From: Pseudomonadota bacterium
GTDB lineage: Bacteria; Pseudomonadota; Alphaproteobacteria; Kiloniellales; J153
Reading direction: 5' to 3'
Length of the DNA stretch: 29,942 nucleotides
Assembly: GCA_022572105.1 (NCBI GenBank)
Contig: JACZWN010000008.1
Coordinates: forward strand, 1 to 29,942
Positions within the stretch are counted from its first letter, which is position 1; each line of letters starts with the position of its first letter. The position numbers were made by a program, and so were the translations under genes. The notes under the pieces are model-generated. The model searched no databases. It was not told the DNA's origin and saw only the letters and a program-made list of their open reading frames with translations. Below are positions 23,462 through 29,942 of this stretch, one piece after another.

Positions 23462-24418
23462 TCATCGTGGATGCATCAGCCGCGGATTGGTCATGATCGA
23501 CAGCACGTCCGCGGTGAGGTTGAGCAGGATGTAGGTCGCCGCGAAGATCATGCAGCTCGCTTGCACGACCGGGATATCCCGCTTGGAGACCGAATCGACC
23601 AGCAACTGCCCGAGACCCGGATAGACGAACACCACCTCGACCACGATCACGCCGACGATCAGATAGGCCAGGTTGATGACCACCACGTTGATGATCGGCG
23701 CCAGCGCGTTGGGCAGCGCGTGGTGCACGATGACGTGCGTGCGCGTCAGGCCCTTGAGGTTGGCCATCTCGATATAGGGGCTGGCGAGCAGACTGATGAT
23801 CGCCGCGCGGGTCATGCGCATCATGTGCGCGATCACGACCAGGGTCAGCGTCAACGCGGGCAGCGCGGTCCGGTAAATCCGCTCCCAAAAGCCGAGATCG
23901 TCGCTCACGTTCGAGATGGCGGGGAACCAGCCCAACACCACCGCCAGGAGCAGGACCAGGATGTAGGCGACGAAGAACTCCGGGAACGAGATCGAGCTGA
24001 GCGTAACGGCGTTGACCACACGGTCGTAGATGCTGTTGCGATAGAGCGCCGCGAGAACGCCCAACGTCAGGGCCAGGGGCACCGAGACGAACGCGGCGAA
24101 CAGGGCCAGGAACAGGGTGTTCGCGAGCCGGCCGCCGATCAGCTCGGAGATCTCCCGCTGGTTGGCCAGCGAGCGGCCCATGTCGCCCTGAAGGATGCCC
24201 CAGAGCCACGAGACATAGCGCTCGTGCATGGGCAGGTCGAGCTTCAGCTCGCGCCGGATGGCGGCCACGGTCTCGGGCGTGGCGGACTGCCCGAGAAGCG
24301 CCTCGGCCAGGTCGCCGGGCAGCAGCTCGACCGCCAAAAAGATGATGAGCGATACGACGAACAGGGTGAGGAGGCCCAGCGCCAAGCGCTGGGCCACCAT
24401 TTTCAGTATCTTTTCCAT
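23462..24418 (-). CDS. DppB-like ABC transporter permease
   Basis: 318 residues. An inner-membrane permease of the dipeptide/oligopeptide class: MVAQRLALGLLTLFVVSLIIF, LPGDLAEALLGQSATPE, the LKLDLPMHERYVSWLWGILQGDMG block and the EAA-type loop (ASPYIEMANLKGLTRTHVIVHHALPNA). Six membrane segments are visible, and the length is normal for DppB. It lies 39 bases after the binding-protein gene and just before the DppC-like gene, in one transcription unit. The ribosome-binding site is poor, so translation may depend on the upstream gene. Confidence 0.92.
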   Translation of the reverse strand: MEKILKMVAQRLALGLLTLFVVSLIIFLAVELLPGDLAEALLGQSATPETVAAIRRELKLDLPMHERYVSWLWGILQGDMGRSLANQREISELIGGRLANTLFLALFAAFVSVPLALTLGVLAALYRNSIYDRVVNAVTLSSISFPEFFVAYILVLLLAVVLGWFPAISNVSDDLGFWERIYRTALPALTLTLVVIAHMMRMTRAAIISLLASPYIEMANLKGLTRTHVIVHHALPNALAPIINVVVINLAYLIVGVIVVEVVFVYPGLGQLLVDSVSKRDIPVVQASCMIFAATYILLNLTADVLSIMTNPRLMHPR

Positions 24419-24457
24419 GGTCTTGGTTCGGGTCTCAGTTTGGCCGGACGGACGGAT

Positions 24458-26062
24458 CTAGGCGAACCACCAGCGCTCGGCCTGCTTGTGGCCGTCGAGC
24501 TCCCAGTTGCTCGCCATCTGCTCGGGCAGTTGGACCCTGGTCCTGGCCGCGTGCACGTAGCTCATGAACAGCGGGATCACCGCACCGCCCTCGTCGTGGA
24601 CGATGCGCTGCATCTCGACATAGAGATCGCGCCGCTTCTTCTGATCGAGCTCGGCGCGCGCCTCGACCAGGAGCTTGTTGAAGCGCTCGTGCGACCAGAA
24701 GGTCTCGTTCCAGTCGGCGCCCTCGGAATAGACCTGCGAGAACATCCAGTCCTCGGTCGGACGCCCGCCCCAGTAGCTGCCGCACCAGGGCTTCTTGAGC
24801 CAGACGTTGGACCAGTAGCCGTCGTTCGGCTCGCGCACGATCTTGAGATCGATCCCGGCGGCCTTGGCGGTCTCGCGATACAGCGTAACGGCGTCGACCG
24901 CACCCTCGAAGGCGGTGTCCGCGACGTGCAGTTGGACCGCGAGCTTGTCCAGGCCCGCCTGCTTGAGGTGATGCTTGGCCTTGTCCGGATCGTAAGCGCG
25001 CTGCGGGATATCGTCGGTTGTGGCCCGGAACTGGTTGGCCGGCCCGATCGGGAAGTCGTTGCCGAGCTCGCCGTAACCCTTGAGGATGACCTTCAGCCAC
25101 TGTTCCCGATCGATCGCGTACTTGAGCGCCAGGCGCACGTGGTTGTTGTCGTAGGGTGCCTGGCGCGTGTCCATGGGCAGGGTGCTGTGCTGATTGCCGG
25201 TGGTCTTGAACACCTGGATGCTGGACGAACGCTTGAGCAGATTCACGGTCTTCAGATCGACGCGCGACATTACGTCGATCTCGTCGGTCTTCAGCGCGCT
25301 GGTGCGCGCGCCGACGTCCGCGATGTACAGCGTCTCGATCGAGTCGAAGTGGGCCCGGCCCTCCTTCCAGTAGTTGGGATTGCGGTTCACGCTGGTGCGC
25401 ACGCCCGGGTCGAACTTCTCGAGCACATAGCCGCCGGTGCCGACGCCGCTCTCCCAGTCCATTCCGCCACCGTCCTTGGCCGGGCAGATGACCAGGTGGT
25501 AGTCGCTGATCAGGTACGGGAAGTCGGCGCTGCCCCCGGACAGCTTGAACACCACCGTGTCCTTGCCGTCCGCCTTGACGTCCTCGATCGGGGCGATGAT
25601 GCCCTTGGCGGCCGACTTGGTATCCTCGCCGCGGTGATGGTTGATCGAGGCGACAACGTCGTCGGCATCGAGCGTCTTGCCGTTGTGGAACTCCACGCCC
25701 TTGCGCAGCTTGAAGGTCCAGGTCGCGGCATCGCTTGAAGCGTCCCAGCTCTCGGCCAACTCGCCGATGAGATCGCCGTTCGGCGCGATTTCGGTCAGGT
25801 TATTGCGCAACTGGCCGAAACTGACGTTGATCATGTAGCTGTCGAGCGTCTGCGCCGGATCGAGCACGTCGCCCGAGCCGCCGCCGGTGATGGCGACGCG
25901 CAGCCGCCCGCCCTTCTTGGGCGTCGCCGCCTTCAGCGTCCCCGACGCCAGGGTCGATGCCAAGGCCACGGTAGCGCCCGCGGCCAGCGCGCGGCCCATG
26001 AACTCGCGGCGGTCGATCGTACCGGACGCGAGCATGCGTTTTAGTTTCCCTAGTTTTTCCAT
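24458..26062 (-). CDS. Tat-exported ABC transporter substrate-binding protein (SBP_bac_5)
   Basis: 534 residues, with GAGG six bases before the ATG at 26062. The N-terminus is a twin-arginine signal: DRREFMGRALAAG with Arg18-Arg19, a hydrophobic Ala/Leu stretch, and cleavage near LKAA-TPKK. The mature protein has the peptide-binding family signatures FGQLRNNLTEIAPNGDLIGELAESWDAS and ATWTFKLRKGVEFHNGKTLDADDVV. It would bind peptides or similar solutes in the periplasm for the two permeases downstream. Export by Tat rather than Sec suggests folding before export. It is divergent from the acyl-CoA ligase gene. The ligand cannot be read from sequence. Confidence 0.93.
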   Translation of the reverse strand: MEKLGKLKRMLASGTIDRREFMGRALAAGATVALASTLASGTLKAATPKKGGRLRVAITGGGSGDVLDPAQTLDSYMINVSFGQLRNNLTEIAPNGDLIGELAESWDASSDAATWTFKLRKGVEFHNGKTLDADDVVASINHHRGEDTKSAAKGIIAPIEDVKADGKDTVVFKLSGGSADFPYLISDYHLVICPAKDGGGMDWESGVGTGGYVLEKFDPGVRTSVNRNPNYWKEGRAHFDSIETLYIADVGARTSALKTDEIDVMSRVDLKTVNLLKRSSSIQVFKTTGNQHSTLPMDTRQAPYDNNHVRLALKYAIDREQWLKVILKGYGELGNDFPIGPANQFRATTDDIPQRAYDPDKAKHHLKQAGLDKLAVQLHVADTAFEGAVDAVTLYRETAKAAGIDLKIVREPNDGYWSNVWLKKPWCGSYWGGRPTEDWMFSQVYSEGADWNETFWSHERFNKLLVEARAELDQKKRRDLYVEMQRIVHDEGGAVIPLFMSYVHAARTRVQLPEQMASNWELDGHKQAERWWFA

Positions 26063-26357
26063 GTTCCGCCTCGCCTGTTTGCCTTGCCCCGCTTGGAGGC
26101 CAAGCCGTTTTTCATTCGCGTCTCTCGAACGCGCGTTCTTCTTGTTCTCATGGGATGATGCGTCAAATACTGTTTCGGTACAACAATTGGGTTTTCTCTG
26201 ATTCCGACGGTTTTATGCCTTATACCGTCATAAGCGCGAAGAATCGGCGGGCCGGGGCCGGGCCGGGCGTCGCGGTTCCCGTTCACCGCGCCCTGGGCTA
26301 GTCTCGGGCCCCCGGAGGAACTTCGCGCGCCGCAGGCGTTGCGGCGGGAGGCGGAAT
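26063..26357. other. Divergent intergenic region between the ABC importer and the acyl-CoA ligase
   Basis: This 295-base region contains AT-richer sequence between about 26140 and 26240, where the promoters of both divergent transcripts probably lie. The palindrome at 26206-26229 is the only clear structure. No convincing -35/-10 pair was found on either strand and no gene is seen. Confidence 0.6.
26206..26229. promoter_or_regulatory. Operator-like palindrome in the divergent region
   Basis: GACGGT (26206-26211) and ACCGTC (26224-26229) are exact inverted copies around a 12-base AT-rich centre. The spacing and position between divergent genes suit a dimeric repressor or activator site, but no regulator gene lies nearby. 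Confidence 0.35.
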
Positions 26358-27998
26358 GTGTACGGCCTAATGATGAAGACGCCGCTGCTCACCTCGTCCC
26401 TGATCGCGTACGCGGCGGACTATCACGGCGACACCGAGATCGTATCCAGAACGGTCGAGGGTCCGATCCACCGCTATACCTATGCCCAGGCCCAGGCCCG
26501 CGCCAAGCGGCTCGCCAACGCGCTCCTGGGCCTGGGCGTGCGCCGCGGCGACCGCGTGGCCACCATGGCCTGGAACGGCTACCGCCATATCGAGCTGTAT
26601 TTCGGGATCTCGGGCCTGGGCGCGGTCTGCCACACCGTCAACCCGCGCCTGTTCGCGGACCAGATCGTCTACATCGTCAACCACGCCGAGGACCGCTTCA
26701 TCTTCGCCGACCTGACCTTCGTCGGCCTGCTCGAGACCTTGCGGGACCGCCTGCGCCCGGTCGAGGGCTACGTGGTCATGACCGACCCGGCCCACATGCC
26801 GGCGACCAGCCTGCCCAACGCCATCTGCTACGAGACCCTGATCGGCGAGCAGCCGGAGGCCTTCGAGTGGCCGGCGCTCGACGAGGACCTGGCCTCGGGC
26901 CTGTGCTACACCTCGGGCACCACGGGCAACCCGAAGGGCACGCTGTACAGCCATCGTTCGACCGTGCTGCACAGCTTCTCCTGCTGCACCGCCGATCACC
27001 CGCTCGCGGCTTCGTGCCGGGAGGTCATCCTGCCGGTGGTGCCCATGTTCCACGTCCAGGCCTGGGGCATCCCCTACGCCGCGGCGCTCGCCGGCGCCAA
27101 GCTGGTCCTGCCCGGGCCGAGGCTCGACGGCGAGAGCCTGCACGAGCTCATGGAGCGGGAGCGGGTGACGATGGCCGCCGGGGTGCCGACGGTCTGGCTC
27201 GGCCTGCTCCAATACCTGGCCGACACCGGCAAGACGCTCGATCACCTGGACAACCTCATCGTCGGCGGCTCGGCGCCGCCGCTCTCGCTGATCGAGGCTT
27301 TCGAGGGGGACCATGGCATAGAGGTCGTGCACGCCTGGGGCATGACCGAAACCGGCCCGGTCGCGACCACCGGCCGGCTCAAGCGAAAGTTCCAGGACCT
27401 GCCCCTGGAGGCGCGGCACAAGATCAAGCTCAAGCAGGGCCGGGCGCTCTACGGCGTCGAGATGAAGATCGTCGACGACGCCGGCCACAGCCTGCCCCAC
27501 GACGGAAAAACCGCCGGCCAGCTCATGGTGCGCGGCCCCTGGGTCGCCAGCGCCTACTTCGGGGACGAGGCGGCCTCGGCCGCGGCCTTCGACGCCGAGG
27601 GCTGGTTCGCCACCGGCGACGTGATGACCATGGACCCGGACGGCTACATCCACATCACGGACCGCATCAAGGACCTGATCAAGTCGGGCGGCGAATGGAT
27701 CAGCTCGATCGACCTGGAAAACGCCGCCACGGATCACCCCGAGGTGGCCGAGGCGGCGGCCATCGCGATCGCCCATCCGAAATGGGGCGAGCGCCCGCTC
27801 CTCATCGTCGTGCGCCGCGACGGCGCCGAGGTCACGGGCGCGCAGTTGCGCGCGTTTCTGGCCGCCAAGGTGGCCAAGTGGTGGCTGCCCGACGAGGTGG
27901 TCTTCGTCGGCGAACTGCCCCATACCGCGACCGGCAAGGTCAGCAAGTTCGAGCTGCGCAAGCGCTTCGCCGACCACGTGCTGCCCGACGCCCGATAG
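26358..27998 (+). CDS. Acyl-CoA ligase, AlkK/DmdB-like (medium/long-chain fatty-acid or methylthiopropionate type)
   Basis: 546 residues from a GTG at 26358, six bases after GGGAGG; the family start MxGLM...PLL.SSLI.YAA supports this over later ATGs. It activates a carboxylic acid with ATP to an acyl-adenylate, then forms the CoA thioester. Motifs: P-loop YTSGTTGNPKG (184-194), AWGMTETGP (about 326-334), GWFATGD (415-421), hinge region DRIKDLIKSGGEWIS and the catalytic Lys527 in TATGKVSK. DmdB-type enzymes act in DMSP breakdown and AlkK types in alkane/fatty-acid use. The choice between them needs phylogeny. Confidence 0.9.
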   Translation: MYGLMMKTPLLTSSLIAYAADYHGDTEIVSRTVEGPIHRYTYAQAQARAKRLANALLGLGVRRGDRVATMAWNGYRHIELYFGISGLGAVCHTVNPRLFADQIVYIVNHAEDRFIFADLTFVGLLETLRDRLRPVEGYVVMTDPAHMPATSLPNAICYETLIGEQPEAFEWPALDEDLASGLCYTSGTTGNPKGTLYSHRSTVLHSFSCCTADHPLAASCREVILPVVPMFHVQAWGIPYAAALAGAKLVLPGPRLDGESLHELMERERVTMAAGVPTVWLGLLQYLADTGKTLDHLDNLIVGGSAPPLSLIEAFEGDHGIEVVHAWGMTETGPVATTGRLKRKFQDLPLEARHKIKLKQGRALYGVEMKIVDDAGHSLPHDGKTAGQLMVRGPWVASAYFGDEAASAAAFDAEGWFATGDVMTMDPDGYIHITDRIKDLIKSGGEWISSIDLENAATDHPEVAEAAAIAIAHPKWGERPLLIVVRRDGAEVTGAQLRAFLAAKVAKWWLPDEVVFVGELPHTATGKVSKFELRKRFADHVLPDAR

Positions 27999-28105
27999 GC
28001 GATGGAACCTCGTGAAGCGCCTTCACGCCGGCGCCAAGGAAACGTACGAATGATTAACGCCGCCCGCCTAAGCAATGACGGACAATACGAAGGGAGAGCA
28101 AGACC

Positions 28106-28546
28106 ATGCGGTACCTGCATACCATGGTGCGCGTCAGAGACCTCGAGGAGTCGCTCGATTTCTACTGCAACAAGCTGGGCCTCGCCGAGGTGCGGCGTTC
28201 CGAGAGCGAGAAGGGCCGTTACACGCTGGTTTTCCTGAGCGCGCCCAAGGACGTGGAGCAGGCCAAGGCGAGCCAGGCGCCCCTGGTGGAGCTGACCTAC
28301 AACTGGGACCCGGAGGACTACGGCGGCGGCCGCAACTTCGGCCACCTGGCCTACCGGGTCGACGACATCTACGCGACCTGCCAGCGGCTCGTGGACGCCG
28401 GCGTGACCATCAACCGGCCGCCGCGCGACGGCCACATGGCCTTCGTGCGCTCGCCCGATAACATCTCGATCGAGCTCCTGCAGGAGGGCGAGGCGCTGCC
28501 GCCCCGGGAGCCCTGGGCGTCCATGGAAAACACCGGAGAGTGGTGA
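28106..28546 (+). CDS. gloA: Glyoxalase I-like (VOC superfamily) protein, lactoylglutathione lyase type
   Basis: 146 residues from the ATG at 28106, with a purine-rich GGGAGAG upstream. Glyoxalase I converts the methylglyoxal-glutathione hemithioacetal to S-lactoylglutathione in the cytoplasm. The four metal ligands are in place: His5 (LHTMVRVRDLEESLDFY), Glu62 (LVELTYNWDPEDYGGGRNFGHLAY), His80 and Glu123 (SIELLQ). The absence of the longer eukaryotic inserts suggests the nickel-type bacterial class. It lies 107 bases after the acyl-CoA ligase stop on the same strand, possibly in its own unit. Confidence 0.9.
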   Translation: MRYLHTMVRVRDLEESLDFYCNKLGLAEVRRSESEKGRYTLVFLSAPKDVEQAKASQAPLVELTYNWDPEDYGGGRNFGHLAYRVDDIYATCQRLVDAGVTINRPPRDGHMAFVRSPDNISIELLQEGEALPPREPWASMENTGEW

Positions 28547-28614
28547 GGAGGGGGGCGGCCTATCCGCCGCCCCGCGCGCCGGAGCGGGCTTCAGCGAAGG
28601 CGGGTGTGCGCCCA

Positions 28615-28646
28615 TGAAATGGGTCCATATCAACGCTCCTTGGTAT
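28615..28646 (+). repeat. Truncated copy of a dispersed palindromic repeat
   Basis: These 32 bases match the complement of 29706-29737 at 29 positions, including the arm CGCTCCTTGGTAT (28634-28646). The other arm is missing here. It lies between gloA and the EamA transporter gene. Confidence 0.65.
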
Positions 28647-28771
28647 AAATCGCGGGTGCGATCGATCCCGATCCGGTCTAGCGCGCATGGCCGCCTTGCG
28701 TAGGTAGCGCTCCTCGCGCGCGGCCGGAAAATGTAGCCTGTGCGGACCGTCGACCGGCAATACCGGAGGCC

Positions 28772-29701
28772 ATGACAGTCAACCGGACATCGCAAGCCGC
28801 GCCCGGGCCCGCGGCCGCCAACCTCAGGGGCATCGCCTGGATGCTCGTGACCGGTCTCTTGTTCGTCGGCGTCACCGGCGTCGTGCGGCACCTGGGCAGC
28901 GACATGAGCCCCATGCAGGCCGCCTTCATCCGCTATGTCTTCGGTGTCGTCCTGATGGCGCCGGTGCTCCTGCGTCGCGGCGGCCGCGCCCGGCTGTTCT
29001 CGGGCGAGTCCTTGCGGTCGCGCCGGCTCGGCCTGCACGCGCTGCGCGGCGTCGTCCATGCCGCGGGCGTGATGCTGTGGTTCTACGCCATGGCGCGCAT
29101 CCCCATCGCCGAGGTCACCTCGCTCGGCTTCACCGCGCCGATCTTCACCACCATCGGCGCCGCCCTGTTCCTGGGCGAGCGCCTGCGCGCGCACCGCATT
29201 GGCGCGGTGCTGATCGGCTTCGGCGGCGCCATGATCATACTGCGCCCCGGCTTCGAGGCGATCAGCACGGGCGCGCTCGCCCAGCTGGCCGCGGCACCAT
29301 TGTTCGCGGCCTCTTTCCTCATTACCAAGAAGCTCACGGAGACCGAATCGAGCGCCTCGATCGTCGCCCACTTGACGATCTTCGTGACTCTGGCACTGCT
29401 GCCGGCCGCGCTCATGAGCTGGCGCACGCCGAGCTGGGAGGAACTCGGCTGGCTGTGCGCGACCGCGGTTTTCGCGACGCTCGGACATCTGGCGCTCACC
29501 CAGGCGTTGCGCGCCACCGAGATCACCGTGACCCAGCCGTTCTCGTTCCTGCAGCTCGTGTGGGCGACCTTGTTGGGCTTTTACGTCTTCGACGAGCGGC
29601 CCGAGATCTGGATCTGGATCGGCGGCGCGGTCATCGTCGCGAGCGCGAGCTACATGGCGCGCCGCGAATCGCTCGCGCGAAGACCGCGAAGCGGGCGTTG
29701 A
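28772..29701 (+). CDS. EamA-family (DMT superfamily) transporter
   Basis: 309 residues with about ten hydrophobic segments in two EamA repeats. The first half contains MQAAFIRYVFGVVLMAPVLL and the MARIPIAEVTSLGFTAPIFT motif; the second has FAASFLITKKLTETE and LRATEITVTQPFSFLQLVWA. DMT carriers of this kind move metabolites such as amino acids or drugs across the inner membrane; the substrate here is unknown. The ATG at 28772 follows GGAG with a short gap. The stop lies five bases before the full copy of the dispersed repeat. A neat gene with no sign of decay. Confidence 0.88.
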   Translation: MTVNRTSQAAPGPAAANLRGIAWMLVTGLLFVGVTGVVRHLGSDMSPMQAAFIRYVFGVVLMAPVLLRRGGRARLFSGESLRSRRLGLHALRGVVHAAGVMLWFYAMARIPIAEVTSLGFTAPIFTTIGAALFLGERLRAHRIGAVLIGFGGAMIILRPGFEAISTGALAQLAAAPLFAASFLITKKLTETESSASIVAHLTIFVTLALLPAALMSWRTPSWEELGWLCATAVFATLGHLALTQALRATEITVTQPFSFLQLVWATLLGFYVFDERPEIWIWIGGAVIVASASYMARRESLARRPRSGR

Positions 29702-29705
29702 ACCA

Positions 29706-29751
29706 ATACCAAGGAGCGCTGATAATGACCCATTTCACCGCTCCTTGGTAT
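29706..29751. repeat. Full copy of a dispersed palindromic repeat (13-bp arms)
   Basis: ATACCAAGGAGCG (29706-29718) and CGCTCCTTGGTAT (29739-29751) are perfect inverted copies around 20 bases. The element begins directly after the EamA gene stop. The partial second copy at 28615-28646 shows it is a family, REP- or MITE-like. Confidence 0.7.
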
Positions 29752-29853
29752 AAGTCCTGACCATGGTATCAGCGCACTCGGAGATCCGCCCGCTCCAATC
29801 GACCTCGACCGAGGCATGGCGGCGCGGCGGGTGAACACAGTGCCGCCCGGAGC

Positions 29854-29942
29854 TCATGACACGACACGCTCTTGACCTGGACCTCCTTGTACCAACCGCA
29901 CGGGCATGATCCGCGCCGGGCCCACGGCATCGTTGCGGTCGC
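29854..29942 (-). CDS. Possible C-terminus of a gene entering from the right edge
   Basis: On the minus strand one frame is open from the window edge to a TGA at 29856-29854, reading DRNDAVGPARIMPVRLVQGG and then PGQERVVS. The composition is protein-like, with few rare residues. Only 28 residues are visible, so this is weak; a second frame is also open here. Confidence 0.2.
   Translation of the reverse strand, partial: DRNDAVGPARIMPVRLVQGGPGQERVVS

Noticed and set aside
23291..25738. A very long open frame on the plus strand across the second importer
   Set aside because: It is antisense to three genes with clear motifs and is rich in Asp, His, Arg and Gln with no domain. This is the usual shadow of GC-rich coding DNA.
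1..29942. CRISPR arrays, tRNA or rRNA genes, phage or plasmid replication genes
   Set aside because: None was recognised in reading the sequence; no regularly spaced repeats or clover-leaf patterns stood out.

Overview
This is a GC-rich chromosomal window of about 30 kb with no rRNA, tRNA or CRISPR array that I can see. The gene content points to an alphaproteobacterium, probably of the Rhodospirillales/Kiloniellales kind. The pointers are CobS and CobT of the aerobic cobaltochelatase, a Zn-finger/J-domain protein beside cobS, MeaB, a YejABEF importer, a class IVb Flp pilin, and a CtrA-type TTAA-N7-TTAA box upstream of that pilin. The assignment is inferred from gene content, not from a phylogenetic marker.

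Positions 1-13,060. The window opens inside meaB, the GTPase chaperone of B12-dependent methylmalonyl-CoA mutase. rpmB (ribosomal protein L28) follows, with a good sigma70 promoter. Next is a minus-strand pair: a cytoplasmic trypsin-fold peptidase and, downstream of it, a small secreted protein that looks like a free copy of the peptidase's N-terminal domain. Then come a secreted phytase-like esterase, a Tat-exported dienelactone hydrolase-family protein, an MFS transporter, an OsmC-family protein and a zinc-free quinone oxidoreductase. The minus-strand block J-domain protein - cobS - cobT supplies two subunits of the B12 cobalt-insertion complex. A hydroxypyruvate/glyoxylate reductase (ghrA-like) precedes it. 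From memory, cobS-cobT, the phytase-like gene and rpmB sit close together in many alphaproteobacteria, so the genes in between would be later insertions.

Positions 13,100-26,060. Two complete peptide-type ABC importers lie in tandem on the minus strand. The first is yejABEF (oligopeptide/microcin C type) with overlapping, coupled genes. The second is a Dpp/Opp-like system: a Tat-exported binding protein, a DppB-like permease, a DppC-like permease with four extra N-terminal membrane segments, and a double-ATPase subunit. Between them are an orphan Flp pilin gene with a candidate CtrA box and a 1,034-bp IS481-family element. The IS sits directly against the 3' end of the double-ATPase gene. Its right terminal repeat supplies that gene's last four codons and stop. 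The transposase has lost the TAG stop that a CTAG target would have given it. The flanks show no matching target duplication, so this junction is probably a rearrangement point.

Positions 26,060-29,942. A 295-bp divergent region with a palindrome leads to an AlkK/DmdB-like acyl-CoA ligase, a glyoxalase I-like protein and an EamA-family transporter. The last two genes are bracketed by two copies of a short palindromic repeat. The last 89 bases may hold the C-terminus of a further minus-strand gene.

The most notable items are the peptidase with a separate prodomain-like partner, the IS481 junction, the four-helix extension on the permease, the CtrA-boxed orphan pilin and the 25-bp-stem palindrome at 13,108-13,171.
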